Shown here in pieces: positions 1 to 8,398 of a stretch of 64,000 bases of DNA. How positions within the stretch are numbered: the stretch's first letter is position 1; every line of letters begins with the position of its first letter. The notes beneath the pieces were generated by a model. The model ran no database searches. It was not told the origin of the DNA and was given only the letters and a program-made list of their open reading frames with translations. This stretch comes from CAKSHC01 sp045595395 (GTDB taxonomy: Bacteria > Bacillota > Clostridia > Oscillospirales > UMGS1783): positions 5,203 through 69,202 of the forward strand of contig JAZOAH010000002.1 in assembly GCA_045595395.1 (NCBI GenBank). The letters are read 5' to 3'. The position numbers and the translations under genes were made by a program.

Positions 1-274
1 ACTTTCCTTCCATAACCGGCATGCCGGCTTCCGGACCAATGTCGCCGAGACCCAATACGGCTGAGCCATCCGTCACAACGGCAACAAGATTGCCGCGACC
101 GGTATATTCATAGGATAAATCAACATCCTTCTGTATCTCAAGACATGGGGCAGCGACACCGGGGGTGTAGGCAACAGAGAGATCATCGGCTGTAGCAACC
201 GGTGCTTTGCTCTCAATAGAAAGTTTTCCTTTCCATTGCTTGTGTTTTATAAGTGCTTGTTCAGAATAATTCAT
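1..274 (-). CDS. Malic enzyme, N-terminal fragment (cut by window edge)
   Basis: Only the first 91 codons are in the window; the gene runs off the left edge. The translation begins MNYSEQALIKHKQWKGKL and continues with VAYTPGVAAPC and YTGRGNLVAVVTDGSAVLGLGDIGPEAG. These blocks are typical of the N-terminal malic domain of bacterial NAD(P)-dependent malic enzymes, which decarboxylate malate to pyruvate in the cytoplasm. The start ATG (272-274) is preceded by TGAGGAGAG at good spacing. It lies 20 bp downstream of the GntR-family gene, so the two probably form an operon with the regulator upstream. Cofactor preference cannot be judged from this fragment. Confidence 0.9.
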   Translation of the reverse strand, partial: MNYSEQALIKHKQWKGKLSIESKAPVATADDLSVAYTPGVAAPCLEIQKDVDLSYEYTGRGNLVAVVTDGSAVLGLGDIGPEAGMPVMEGK

Positions 275-294
275 ATATGCACTCTCCTCAAAAT

Positions 295-999
295 TCAGTC
301 AATAGACAGACTGTTTTTGTTTTTAATGCGGGCATAACTGACTTCAAGATGTTTTTTCATGAGGTCGCATGCCAATTCAGCATCCTTATTCTCAACAGCC
401 ATTAAGATCTGTCTATGACCGTCTAGGGTAACCGATTGATCAGGTACAGCTTGAAGCGAAGCCTTCATGGTATAATGCAACAAATCAGCAATAAGCGACA
501 AAATCTTTGTCATGGCGCTGTTATGGGCAGCGCTTGCCAAGGCAAAATGGAATGCGGTATCACCATTGATTCCCGAAAGACCTTCGGAAATTTCCTTTTC
601 CATCTGGGCTACCGATTTCTTGATAAAAGCAATATCTTTATCCGTAGCTCGCTGTGCAGCAAGTTTAACCATTTCTGTCTCAAGTATCTTTCTGGTTTCG
701 ATAATCTCATCAATCAGACACTCATCAGACGAAAAATAGTTGGCAATAGGGTCCAATACATGCTCAAGAGTATATTCTTTTACAAAGGTACCGCCACCCA
801 CCTGCGATTCTACAAGTCCCATGATCTCAAGAGATCTAAGCGCTTCTCTGACAACAGTTCTGCTGACTCCAAGCTGACTTGCAATCTCACGTTCCGGCGG
901 AAGTTTGGAACCGGGTTGATAGTCGCCGCGAAGGATGGAACGCGAAATTTGATCAATGACTTCGCTAGACAGCCGGTTCTTTTTTACAGGTTGTAACAT
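295..999 (-). CDS. GntR/FadR-family transcriptional regulator
   Basis: 234 aa. The N-terminus (about residues 8-72) is a GntR winged helix with LPPEREIASQLGVSRTVVREALR and GLVESQVGGGTFV. The rest (about 80-230) is an all-helical FCD ligand-binding domain with the usual acidic and histidine positions (ETRKILETEM, HFALASAAHNSAM). Family members of this length bind small carboxylates or sugar acids and act as repressors or activators in the cytoplasm. It lies 20 bp upstream of the malic enzyme gene on the same strand, so control of malate metabolism is a reasonable inference. The ligand is not known. A strong promoter with an extended -10 lies just upstream. Confidence 0.9.
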   Translation of the reverse strand: MLQPVKKNRLSSEVIDQISRSILRGDYQPGSKLPPEREIASQLGVSRTVVREALRSLEIMGLVESQVGGGTFVKEYTLEHVLDPIANYFSSDECLIDEIIETRKILETEMVKLAAQRATDKDIAFIKKSVAQMEKEISEGLSGINGDTAFHFALASAAHNSAMTKILSLIADLLHYTMKASLQAVPDQSVTLDGHRQILMAVENKDAELACDLMKKHLEVSYARIKNKNSLSID

Positions 1000-1031
1000 G
1001 GCCCCTCCCTATTTCATATTTACTCATTAAA

Positions 1032-1060
1032 ATTATATCAGTACAAGTTTTAGATTGCAA
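1032..1060 (-). promoter_or_regulatory. Sigma-A promoter of GntR-malic enzyme operon
   Basis: Minus strand: -35 TTGCAA (1055-1060), 17-bp spacer, -10 TATAAT (1032-1037) preceded by TG (extended -10, TGATATAAT). The GntR start codon lies 32 bp downstream behind GGGAGGGG. No convincing FadR-type palindrome was recognised. Confidence 0.75.
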
Positions 1061-1117
1061 TATCTTTCCTTTGGGTTTTTCATAAACTTGTCGCAGGTCC
1101 AAACTTTTGAAAAATTG

Positions 1118-1146
1118 TTGCGATTTCTTGTAATTTACTGTAAAAT
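1118..1146 (+). promoter_or_regulatory. Promoter of the PAS/kinase-like gene
   Basis: Plus strand: -35 TTGCGA (1118-1123), 17-bp spacer, -10 TAAAAT (1141-1146). It is followed by GAGAGG and the ATG at 1178. It is divergent from the GntR promoter, with about 57 bp between the two -35 elements. Confidence 0.6.
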
Positions 1147-1177
1147 ACAGTCAAACTAATTATTCGAGAGGTTTATT

Positions 1178-2242
1178 ATGGATCAAGCATATAAAGATAA
1201 GGTCATAATGATGATCTCACAATCAAGTAGTCCGGTCATTTTATTGGATGAAGAACTAAAGGTGCTGGCTTGCAGTTTGGCGTTCTACCGCTGTGTGATT
1301 GGTTTCCGTGATGATATTCGGTCACTCTTCAATGCTAACGCAATCCAGCGGATTAAGCGCGCTCGAAAAGCCGGATCGCCGATGAAGATTAAGACCGAAA
1401 CATCTCCTTTTATACTGTCAATGAGCATAAATTGGCTCCCGTCGGATACCGAAATACCCTACTTGTTTGGTATTGTCGAACGTAATCCGCTGCACGACGC
1501 AAACAGAAGCTTAGTGCTCACCTATTCTTGTGTAGAGCGTTCAAAGCGTTCACTGGAATTTATCAACGGTCAACTGATGGCGCTCAAACAGAATCAACCG
1601 GTCTCTCAGGAACTACTTGACAACATGATATACCATGCAAACATTTTAAACCGTAATCATAAGAATCTTCTTAATTGCGTGGATTTATTGACTGATGATC
1701 TGGTTATGAAGAAAAAAGTTACTGACATAATACGAATTGTCCGGTTAAGTGTTGCTCACGCACAAGATAAAATTGCCGGTCGTAACATTAAAATTGTAAC
1801 AAGTTTTTCACAGGATGCTTGCCCGATCGAATGTGATCTTAAGCATTTTACCAGTGCTATTTGCGAATGCCTTTATTGTATCCTGTATTTTACACAGGAC
1901 AATCATCACATTCGAATCAAGGCTGACATTGAAAACGGACAATGTCATATCATTTTTGCAGATCCACTTTTCAAGATCCCGGATGTATATCTTGATCGAA
2001 TATTTTTAGATGATGTTATGTTGCCGGATTCCAGCGATCATGCAGGGCTATATTTTGCCAATGCCATCATTCGAAAACATGGGGGTACAATGGAAATTGA
2101 TAATTCCTTACCGATTGGCTATCAGATACAAGTTACTATGCCGATTCATCAATCGCAGAGATTAACCTTTGAGGATTATGATGACAGCTGCATAACAACA
2201 GAGATTTTGCATTATGCAGAAATGGAACTATTCGACCTATAA
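1178..2242 (+). CDS. PAS-domain protein with degenerate histidine-kinase-like core
   Basis: 354 aa, no membrane segments or signal peptide. Residues about 13-100 look like a PAS-type sensor (SSPVILLDEELKVLACS). Residues about 145-195 resemble a dimerisation helix pair (HANILNRNHKNLLNCVDLL). Residues about 196-325 resemble a GHKL ATPase fold, ending in AGLYFANAIIRKHGGTMEI, as in the last strand-helix of histidine kinases. The normal N-box asparagines, the DxGxG motif and the glycine-rich lid are missing, so ATP binding is doubtful. No response regulator is adjacent. It may be a pseudokinase or a divergent sensor; function is unknown. It has its own promoter and ends at a bidirectional terminator shared with rnfB. 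Confidence 0.7.
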   Translation: MDQAYKDKVIMMISQSSSPVILLDEELKVLACSLAFYRCVIGFRDDIRSLFNANAIQRIKRARKAGSPMKIKTETSPFILSMSINWLPSDTEIPYLFGIVERNPLHDANRSLVLTYSCVERSKRSLEFINGQLMALKQNQPVSQELLDNMIYHANILNRNHKNLLNCVDLLTDDLVMKKKVTDIIRIVRLSVAHAQDKIAGRNIKIVTSFSQDACPIECDLKHFTSAICECLYCILYFTQDNHHIRIKADIENGQCHIIFADPLFKIPDVYLDRIFLDDVMLPDSSDHAGLYFANAIIRKHGGTMEIDNSLPIGYQIQVTMPIHQSQRLTFEDYDDSCITTEILHYAEMELFDL

Positions 2243-2275
2243 AAAGAACCTCCGGTCACACCGGAGGTTCTTTTT
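2241..2275. terminator. Bidirectional terminator between kinase-like gene and rnfB
   Basis: Perfect stem AGAACCTCCGG / CCGGAGGTTCT with loop TCACA, flanked by A-tract and T-tract, so it works in both directions. It overlaps the stop codon of the plus-strand gene (ends 2242) and reaches the stop codon of rnfB (2274). It serves both. Confidence 0.9.
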
Positions 2276-3107
2276 ATTTGCGAGTGTCACCTTCTTTGAT
2301 TTGGAACTCACCAAACCAAATCGTGCTTCTCGGACATTTTTCAAAACAGGTACCGCATTGGATGCAGCGATCATAGTCAATCTCAGCCAGACCATTCACG
2401 ACCTTAATGGCATCGGTCGGACAGTTGCGCTGGCAAATACCGCAGCCAATACAGCCGATCTGACAATAGGACCGCACCATTTTGCCATTATCACGAGAGG
2501 AGCACCCTACCCAATATTGACTTGAGAAAGGCACTAAATGAATGATGTGCTTGGGACAGGCGTTAACACAAAGACCACATCCGACACATTTTTCATATTC
2601 AACAACGGCCACACCATTTTCAACTTTAATGGCTCCAAATGGGCAAATTTTTACGCAGGTTCCATAGCCCAAGCAGCCGTAGGGACATTCCTTATCGCCA
2701 CCGCCGATGCGGGATACCGATACGCAGTCCATCAGTCCGTCATACTGAAATTTGTGCCGTGCCAGATCGTTTGTACCGGAGCACATGACCTGTGCACGCA
2801 TTTTAATCGCACCTTCCGGCGCTTTTTGCCCCATGATTTCGCCGATGCTTTCGGTTGCTTCATTGGAAGCTGCCAAGCATTTATTTGTCGGAGCGTTTTC
2901 ATTTACAATGGCTTCCGCATAGGCGGCACATCCGGCATAGCCGCATGCACCGCAGTTGGCGCCGGGTAATGCTGCTTTGATCTGCTCAATGCGTTTGTCC
3001 ACTTTTACCTTAAAGGCCTTGCTGGCTACGCCAAGCAGTGCGCCGAACACAAGGCCGAAAAGACCAAGCGGGATCAATGCGCGAAGCACTTGTTCAAAAA
3101 CTGACAT
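2274..3107 (-). CDS. rnfB: Rnf complex subunit B, polyferredoxin electron-entry subunit
   Basis: 277 aa. One N-terminal membrane helix (about residues 10-30) is followed by a CxxC-x4-C cluster with C77 (C52, C55, C60, C77), the 4Fe-4S domain typical of RnfB. Several ferredoxin-type clusters follow (CPYGCLGYGTCVKICP, CVGCGLCVNACP, CIGCGICQRNCP, CIQCGTCFEKCP). RnfB takes electrons from reduced ferredoxin on the cytoplasmic face and passes them into the membrane complex, which reduces NAD+ and pumps Na+ or H+. Last gene of rnfCDGEAB. The start is set by GGGAGG 7 nt upstream of ATG. It ends at the shared terminator. Confidence 0.96.
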   Translation of the reverse strand: MSVFEQVLRALIPLGLFGLVFGALLGVASKAFKVKVDKRIEQIKAALPGANCGACGYAGCAAYAEAIVNENAPTNKCLAASNEATESIGEIMGQKAPEGAIKMRAQVMCSGTNDLARHKFQYDGLMDCVSVSRIGGGDKECPYGCLGYGTCVKICPFGAIKVENGVAVVEYEKCVGCGLCVNACPKHIIHLVPFSSQYWVGCSSRDNGKMVRSYCQIGCIGCGICQRNCPTDAIKVVNGLAEIDYDRCIQCGTCFEKCPRSTIWFGEFQIKEGDTRK

Positions 3108-3120
3108 AGTCTTTCCTCCC

Positions 3121-3708
3121 TTATCCGAATATCTTCATGCCGGAAAAACCGGAGAAAGCAATGGCCAACAAGGCTGCGGTGATCAGAGCGATCGGGAAAC
3201 CGCGGAACGGCTTGGGAATATCATTAAGCTCGATTCGCTCTCGCACACAAGCAAAGAGGAAAATGGCAAGCAAAAATGATACGCCCGATACAAAACCGTA
3301 AAAAGTTGCCAGACCAAAGTCGTATTGCCGTTGTATACCAAGGAGTGCTGCACCAAGCACAGCACAGTTGGTGGTAATCAAGGGCAAATAAATTCCCAAA
3401 GCTCGATATAATGAAGGAATTGTTTTCTTTAGGAATAATTCAATAAACTGAACAAGAGAGGCAATGATCAGTATGAAAGATATTGTTTGTAGATATTCCA
3501 ATTTATACGGTACAAGAACGAAGGTATTCACTAACCATGTAGCCATGGAGGCCAGCGTCATGGTGAAGATGACTGCCATACCCATGCCGATTGCCGTACT
3601 GCGCTTTTTGGATACGCCTAAAAAGGGGCATACACCAAGAAACTGTACAAGAACATAGTTTTCAATGAGAATGGTTGTGATAGCGACGGAAAAATAGGTC
3701 TGCAGCAT
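3121..3708 (-). CDS. rnfA: Rnf complex subunit A, membrane protein
   Basis: 195 aa from the ATG at 3708, chosen because GGGAGG lies 9 nt upstream and the start overlaps the rnfE stop (TGATG), as expected for translational coupling. It has six predicted membrane helices, with NYVLVQFLGVCPFLGVSKK near the N-terminus and TTNCAVLGAALLG in the fourth helix. RnfA and RnfE are inverted-topology homologues whose half-helices hold an intramembrane iron-sulfur cluster through cysteines such as those seen here. It lies 13 bp upstream of rnfB. The reading frame extends upstream to 3729, but that start has no ribosome binding site. Confidence 0.96.
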   Translation of the reverse strand: MLQTYFSVAITTILIENYVLVQFLGVCPFLGVSKKRSTAIGMGMAVIFTMTLASMATWLVNTFVLVPYKLEYLQTISFILIIASLVQFIELFLKKTIPSLYRALGIYLPLITTNCAVLGAALLGIQRQYDFGLATFYGFVSGVSFLLAIFLFACVRERIELNDIPKPFRGFPIALITAALLAIAFSGFSGMKIFG

Positions 3709-4334
3709 CAGTTGTCGCCTCCCTTCCACTTTTCAGACAGTTTGTTAAAGGCTGCAATCAAGAAGCCGAGCACCAAAAAACCGCCCGCAGGCAGGACCAT
3801 AATAACCGCCGGTTCATAACCGATATACTGCGCAAAATCCCAACCCAATATCTTGCCTGATCCAAGGATTTCACGCACGGCAGAAACAATGATGACAACC
3901 AGAGTATAGCCAATACCCATAGATAGTCCGTCCAGCATAGACATAAACGGATTATTCTTCGATGCAAAGCTCTCGGCACGAGCCAAAATAATACAGTTAA
4001 CAACGATTAACGGAATAAATAATCCCAATGCTTCCGATATGTCGGGAAGATAGGCTTCAAGTAGCATTTCGATCGCCGTAACAAAGCCGGAAATAATAAC
4101 AATAAAGGCAGCAATACGGATCTGATTGGGAATCACAGAGCGCAACAGCGAAATGACCAGATTTGAGCCGATCAAAACTGCCGTTACGGCAAGTCCCATA
4201 AAAAATCCGTTTTCAACACTGACAGTAATAGCCAGCGCCGAACACATGCCAAGCAATTGCACAAAGACCGGGTTTTGGTTGAGGATGCCATCCATGAACA
4301 CCTTGCCGATTTTATTCTTTTGCTTCTCGTCCAT
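3708..4334 (-). CDS. rnfE: Rnf complex subunit E, membrane protein
   Basis: 208 aa with about six membrane helices. Characteristic blocks are NPVFVQLLGMCSALAITVS and IPLIVVNCIILARAE, matching RnfE/NqrD. The two cysteines lie at the membrane centre and pair with those of RnfA. The lysine-rich N-terminus is cytoplasmic. The stop overlaps the rnfA start by TGATG, and it begins 3 bp after the rnfG stop, so it is tightly coupled in the operon. The family identity is clear from the paralogy to rnfA and from the gene order C-D-G-E-A-B. Confidence 0.96.
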   Translation of the reverse strand: MDEKQKNKIGKVFMDGILNQNPVFVQLLGMCSALAITVSVENGFFMGLAVTAVLIGSNLVISLLRSVIPNQIRIAAFIVIISGFVTAIEMLLEAYLPDISEALGLFIPLIVVNCIILARAESFASKNNPFMSMLDGLSMGIGYTLVVIIVSAVREILGSGKILGWDFAQYIGYEPAVIMVLPAGGFLVLGFLIAAFNKLSEKWKGGDN

Positions 4335-4337
4335 GAA

Positions 4338-5144
4338 TTACCCCTCCCCTCCGGGTTGCGCCATATTCAGGCGAACCTCGTCTACTGCGTTGAGTGCCGC
4401 ATTCACGCCGTTCTTAATGCCCTCTGAGGTGAAGGTTGCACCACTGACCGCAGTGATCTGATTTGAAAATTCAATCGGCCGAGACAGCCCGTTGAATTGG
4501 TTGAAAAATTCTTCATTTTCAGAAATTACCGTTTCACCGATACCCGGGGTTTCGGAATGATTAACAACTCGGATCGAGGTAACCTTATTGAGCAAGTCGC
4601 TGCCTACCATCAGTTCGATCGGAGTGCTGGAATATCCGGTACTGTTTACAATGGTGCAATAACCAATAATCTCGTTATTCTCATATACCACATACACGGA
4701 ATTGACATTGGCATCACTATAAGAAAAGTGAGCATCCTCAAACATATCAGCCTCTGGAAAAATTGTTTCCAATGCCGCTTGTCTTTTTTCTGTTTCATGT
4801 AGCTCAATTATGGGAGATGTTTGGGCGTTAATAAAGCCAAGCAACCCGGCAACAATGGCCGTGATCGCCATTAAAACAACGCCAAACAGTAGGATGTCTG
4901 TCATGCTATTGTCATTGCTGGTATCATCATTCGAACGCAAACGAATGGACGGCAGTACGCGGCGCTTACGAGGATCCTGTGCCAGGGTTTCCACCTGCGC
5001 AATGGGTGTATGATTGTCATCGGGGGCTTCATTGGATGTTGCCGATTCCAGAGCTTCATCCGCAATCATTTTAATTTCTTCAGTCTGTGGTTGCGGCCGG
5101 CTCTGCTTGAATATCTTTCTTCTCGTCTTCTTTTCTTCTGACAT
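4338..5144 (-). CDS. rnfG: Rnf complex subunit G, FMN-binding, with long N-terminal extension
   Basis: 268 aa from ATG 5144. AAGGGGGG lies 8 nt upstream of this ATG; the in-frame GTG at 5153 directly abuts that site and is less likely. Residues 1 to about 80 form an unusual charged, low-complexity cytoplasmic extension. A single membrane helix follows (about 84-105), then the FMN_bind domain with SGATFT at about residues 234-239, whose threonine carries covalent FMN in this family. RnfG relays electrons inside the complex. Most of the extension lies beyond rnfD, but the first 65 bp overlap the rnfD 3' end in another frame. Confidence 0.93.
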   Translation of the reverse strand: MSEEKKTRRKIFKQSRPQPQTEEIKMIADEALESATSNEAPDDNHTPIAQVETLAQDPRKRRVLPSIRLRSNDDTSNDNSMTDILLFGVVLMAITAIVAGLLGFINAQTSPIIELHETEKRQAALETIFPEADMFEDAHFSYSDANVNSVYVVYENNEIIGYCTIVNSTGYSSTPIELMVGSDLLNKVTSIRVVNHSETPGIGETVISENEEFFNQFNGLSRPIEFSNQITAVSGATFTSEGIKNGVNAALNAVDEVRLNMAQPGGEG

Positions 5145-6126
5145 AGAAAGCACCCCCCTTTCCGAATCTTCTGGGTTTTGTTACTCCGTCAATGGCCCAC
5201 GATAGGGTATTCATCAGCAAAATAGCAAAGGATACGCCCTCCGGATAATTGGAGAAGCGACGGAACATAAAGGTTAACAATCCGCATCCAATAGCATATA
5301 CGATCCGCCCTTTGGGGGTTGTCGGTGATGAGGCATAATCGGTTGCCATAAAAATAGCACCTAACAGTAAACCGCCGCTGAGGATCTGAGCTGCCGCATA
5401 TTGTGCAGGCGTTCCGGCTGTCGGGAATAAATAAGCAAGGATACCAACTGTTCCAATATAAAAGACGGGAATATGCCAGGTGATCACCTTGCGCACCAGT
5501 AGATAAATGCCGCCAATCAGCAATAGAATGGCGGAGGTTTCACCAATACATCCGGCAATATTACCCCAAAACAGATCATTCAAATTGGTAAAGCTGTATT
5601 CGAGATTACGCAGGGACTGTAACGGTGTTGCACTGGTAACGATCTGATCCACATTGACATTGAGAAGCACCGGCACACCGTCATACTCAAACGGCTTAAG
5701 CCATGTGGTCATGTGTACAGGCCAAGCGACAAATAAGAAGGCACGGGCAGCCAGAGCAGGATTCATAAAGTTGCTTCCTAAGCCACCGAACACTCCCTTT
5801 ACCACGATCATGGCAAAGAATGCACCGACAATGGGAATCCAAAGCGGCACAGTAACCGGCAGAGTCAGCGCCAACAATAAACCCGATACTGCAGCAGAGA
5901 GATCGTTGATCGTCTGTCTTTTCTTGCAGCAAATATTAAATAACGCTTCAGCCAGAACGGAAGACCCAACGCAAAGCAAAGAAATGATAATGGCTCGCCA
6001 TCCGAAAAGGAATCCCGAGAAAATTAACGCCGGAGTTAGTGCGATCAAAACAGAAAGCATGATCGACTGCGTTGTATCATTTGATCGAACATGCGGTGAT
6101 GATGTGATAAGAAATTTTCCGTCCAT
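5080..6126 (-). CDS. rnfD: Rnf complex subunit D, flavin-carrying membrane protein
   Basis: 348 aa with multiple membrane helices. The TSATPL motif (Thr167) is the covalent FMN attachment site known in NqrB/RnfD. Other family blocks are GGLGSNFMNPALAARAF and MATDYASSPTTPKGR. The C-terminus after about residue 325 is a charged tail that overlaps the start of rnfG. The start ATG overlaps the rnfC stop (TGATG). RnfD is part of the ion-translocating core together with RnfA, E and G. Confidence 0.96.
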   Translation of the reverse strand: MDGKFLITSSPHVRSNDTTQSIMLSVLIALTPALIFSGFLFGWRAIIISLLCVGSSVLAEALFNICCKKRQTINDLSAAVSGLLLALTLPVTVPLWIPIVGAFFAMIVVKGVFGGLGSNFMNPALAARAFLFVAWPVHMTTWLKPFEYDGVPVLLNVNVDQIVTSATPLQSLRNLEYSFTNLNDLFWGNIAGCIGETSAILLLIGGIYLLVRKVITWHIPVFYIGTVGILAYLFPTAGTPAQYAAAQILSGGLLLGAIFMATDYASSPTTPKGRIVYAIGCGLLTFMFRRFSNYPEGVSFAILLMNTLSWAIDGVTKPRRFGKGGAFYVRRKEDEKKDIQAEPAATTD

Positions 6127-7454
6127 CAGTGTTCTCCTTCCCTTTTCTTTTTGCTGCTTACTTTAAATTTTGCAAGTCGCATCATTTGTGCCAATTGGAT
6201 CTTTGCCGGACAACTGTAAGAACAGGCGCCGCATTCAATGCAGTCAAGCACATTATATTTTTCTGCCTCATCGTACATTTCATTTTTGGCATACATGTTG
6301 ATATAGTTGGGCATCAGATGCATGGGGCAACCCTTGACACATCGACCGCATCGAATGCAGACGGGATCTTCGACTAATTCAACATTATTGGCAATATAGG
6401 CAATTAAGCCGTTGGTCTGCTTGATGATCGGGGCTTCCAGTGTATGCTGGGCAATTCCCATCATCGGGCCACCCATGATGATCTTGGTCGGCTCAGATGT
6501 GAATCCGCCGGCCGCCTCAAACATATATTGCATCGGCGTACCAATACGGGCCAAAGCATTTTTACTCGATTTGACAGCCGGGCCGGAAACGGTAACCACG
6601 CGCTTAATAACAGGCAACCCGCCGCTGGCACAACGATATAACGAAGCACATGTATCAATATTAAAAACAGCACAGCCGGCATCAAAGGGCAACTCGCCCG
6701 GCTTGACTTCACGGCGTGTAATGGCGCGAATCAGCTGTTTCTCAGCCCCCTGCGGATACTTGGTTTTAAGTGGAACAATATGGATTCCGTAGGGCTCAGC
6801 AATGATCTTCATGGTGGATATGGCATCCGCCTTATTGGTTTCAATACCGACATATGCCTCATCCAGACTTAACGCACGCATCAACATCCGAATGCCGCCA
6901 ACGATAAACTTGGGGTACTCGATCATGGCTCGCTCATCTGCGGCTATGACAGGTTCACACTCAGCACCGTTTATGATTAATGTGTCGACCTTGCGATCAA
7001 TAGCAGTTCTTATCTTTACATGAGTGGGAAAACCTGCACCGCCCATGCCGACGAGGCCCATTTCCCGGGAAAAAGCAACAATTTCATCGGGTGTCATCTT
7101 GTCAACATTTTTTATGTTTTTCTGTTTTTCAGGGATTGGGTCATCCTGAAAATCGTTCTCTATAACAACGCTCATCACCCGATCGCCGTTGGGATGCCAG
7201 CGGGGGGCTACATCTATTACGTTGCCCGATATGGATGCATGCACAGGGACCGACATATAGGCATCGCTATCGCCGATCTTCTGTCCCATATGGACATAAT
7301 CGCCGGTTTTAACCAACGGCGTACAAGGTGCGCCAATATGCTGACGCATGGGAATAACAACATATTGAGGTTCTTCAACATGCTCGATCGGACGGGCATG
7401 TGTTAACTCTTTATTGGAAGAAAAATGGATACCACCACTGAAAGTATTGGCCAT
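6126..7454 (-). CDS. rnfC: Rnf complex subunit C, NADH/FMN and Fe-S subunit
   Basis: 442 aa. The N-terminal RnfC barrel is followed by a Nuo51-like FMN/NAD(H) domain (GLVGMGGAGFPTHVK, INGAECEP). The C-terminus has two 4Fe-4S motifs, CIRCGRCVKGCP and CIECGACSYSCP. It is the NAD+-reducing peripheral subunit. First gene of the operon. ATG 7454 is chosen because AGGAGAGG is 7 nt upstream; the adjacent GTG at 7457 is too close. A strong promoter with an extended -10 precedes it, and a terminator separates it from the PHP gene upstream. Confidence 0.96.
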   Translation of the reverse strand: MANTFSGGIHFSSNKELTHARPIEHVEEPQYVVIPMRQHIGAPCTPLVKTGDYVHMGQKIGDSDAYMSVPVHASISGNVIDVAPRWHPNGDRVMSVVIENDFQDDPIPEKQKNIKNVDKMTPDEIVAFSREMGLVGMGGAGFPTHVKIRTAIDRKVDTLIINGAECEPVIAADERAMIEYPKFIVGGIRMLMRALSLDEAYVGIETNKADAISTMKIIAEPYGIHIVPLKTKYPQGAEKQLIRAITRREVKPGELPFDAGCAVFNIDTCASLYRCASGGLPVIKRVVTVSGPAVKSSKNALARIGTPMQYMFEAAGGFTSEPTKIIMGGPMMGIAQHTLEAPIIKQTNGLIAYIANNVELVEDPVCIRCGRCVKGCPMHLMPNYINMYAKNEMYDEAEKYNVLDCIECGACSYSCPAKIQLAQMMRLAKFKVSSKKKREGEH

Positions 7455-7515
7455 CACTACACCTCTCCTGTATGCTTAATCTGCAAAAACATTAAAAATC
7501 ACAGTATTATTATGT

Positions 7516-7544
7516 ATTATATCATATCCTGTCATTAAAATCAA
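7516..7544 (-). promoter_or_regulatory. Promoter of rnfCDGEAB
   Basis: Minus strand: -35 TTGATT (7539-7544), 17-bp spacer, -10 TATAAT (7516-7521) with upstream TG giving TGATATAAT. It lies directly after the terminator of the PHP gene, about 60 bp before rnfC, so rnf is transcribed independently. Confidence 0.75.
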
Positions 7545-7545
7545 A

Positions 7546-7585
7546 CAAAAAAACAGATAAACAAAGGATATGTTTATCTGTTTTT
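7546..7585 (-). terminator. Terminator after PHP gene
   Basis: 15-bp perfect stem (7549-7563 with 7571-7585) and 7-nt loop, followed on the minus strand by a run of T. The stop codon of the PHP gene (7574-7576) lies inside the hairpin's upstream arm. Confidence 0.85.
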
Positions 7586-8398
7586 ATAATATTCATCATA
7601 CAAATATGCGGGGATGTTACCTAATAGCGTTTTCCCGATTTGATTGGATTTGTTTTCTCCGTGGAAGTCGGATCCACCAGTCATAAGTAAGCCCAATTTC
7701 CGTGCAATCATCATGCACTCTTGAGAAAAGGTAGCAGTATAATTATGGTAATAGCACTCCAATCCGTCAATGCCGAGGGTCTTCATGTGCTCCATAAATG
7801 CCATTCGAGACGAAAATCCGGTAATATCTGCCGTATGCAGGTGAGCCACGACAGCCACACCACCGGCTTGATGGATCATATCTATGCATTCCTGTGCCGA
7901 AAATAGGTCTCTGGCTTGATATGCCTTACCGCCCGATGACAGATAGACATTAAAAGCCTCATCGATATCTGCGCAAATCCCCTTTTCAACCAGGCAACAG
8001 GCGATATGCACTCGCGAAACCGAGCCCTCGGCTTGACGATACAGATCCTCCATGGAAAGAATGATTCCCAATTGTTTCAGGCTTTTTATTATTTTTGTGT
8101 TACGGCTTTCACGGCTCCTCTGCATACGATAATGCATCGTATTCCAAGTCGCATGGCTTGGATCAATGGAAAGACCTAAAATGTGCAACTCTCCACCATT
8201 TTGAGCGGATAACTCAATGCCAGGAATAAATGCCAATTTGTGGAGAGCTGCCGCATTTTTCGCTCGCTGAAGCCCGCTTACTGTGTCATGATCGGTCAGA
8301 GCCAACATGCACAGCCCCTTTTCTTTGGCATAAACAACCAAATCTTCGGGCGACAGTCTTCCGTCAGAAAAAGTCGAATGAGTATGAAAATCAATCAT
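7574..8398 (-). CDS. PHP-domain phosphoesterase (TrpH/RNase AM-like)
   Basis: 274 aa. The polymerase-and-histidinol-phosphatase metal-binding motifs are present: FHTHSTFSDG at the N-terminus, LTDHDTVSG at about residue 35, VVAHLHT in the middle and GGSDFHGEN near the C-terminus. These histidines and aspartates hold a trinuclear metal site. E. coli TrpH/YciV of this family is a 5'-3' exonuclease (RNase AM) and a 3',5'-nucleotide bisphosphate phosphatase; substrate here is inferred only. It overlaps nrdR by 4 bp (ATGA), so the two are co-translated. Confidence 0.9.
   Translation of the reverse strand: MIDFHTHSTFSDGRLSPEDLVVYAKEKGLCMLALTDHDTVSGLQRAKNAAALHKLAFIPGIELSAQNGGELHILGLSIDPSHATWNTMHYRMQRSRESRNTKIIKSLKQLGIILSMEDLYRQAEGSVSRVHIACCLVEKGICADIDEAFNVYLSSGGKAYQARDLFSAQECIDMIHQAGGVAVVAHLHTADITGFSSRMAFMEHMKTLGIDGLECYYHNYTATFSQECMMIARKLGLLMTGGSDFHGENKSNQIGKTLLGNIPAYLYDEYYKNR

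Noticed and set aside
436..996. Long plus-strand open frame opposite the GntR gene
   Set aside because: It is the antisense shadow of a clear regulator gene, with no ribosome binding site or family pattern.
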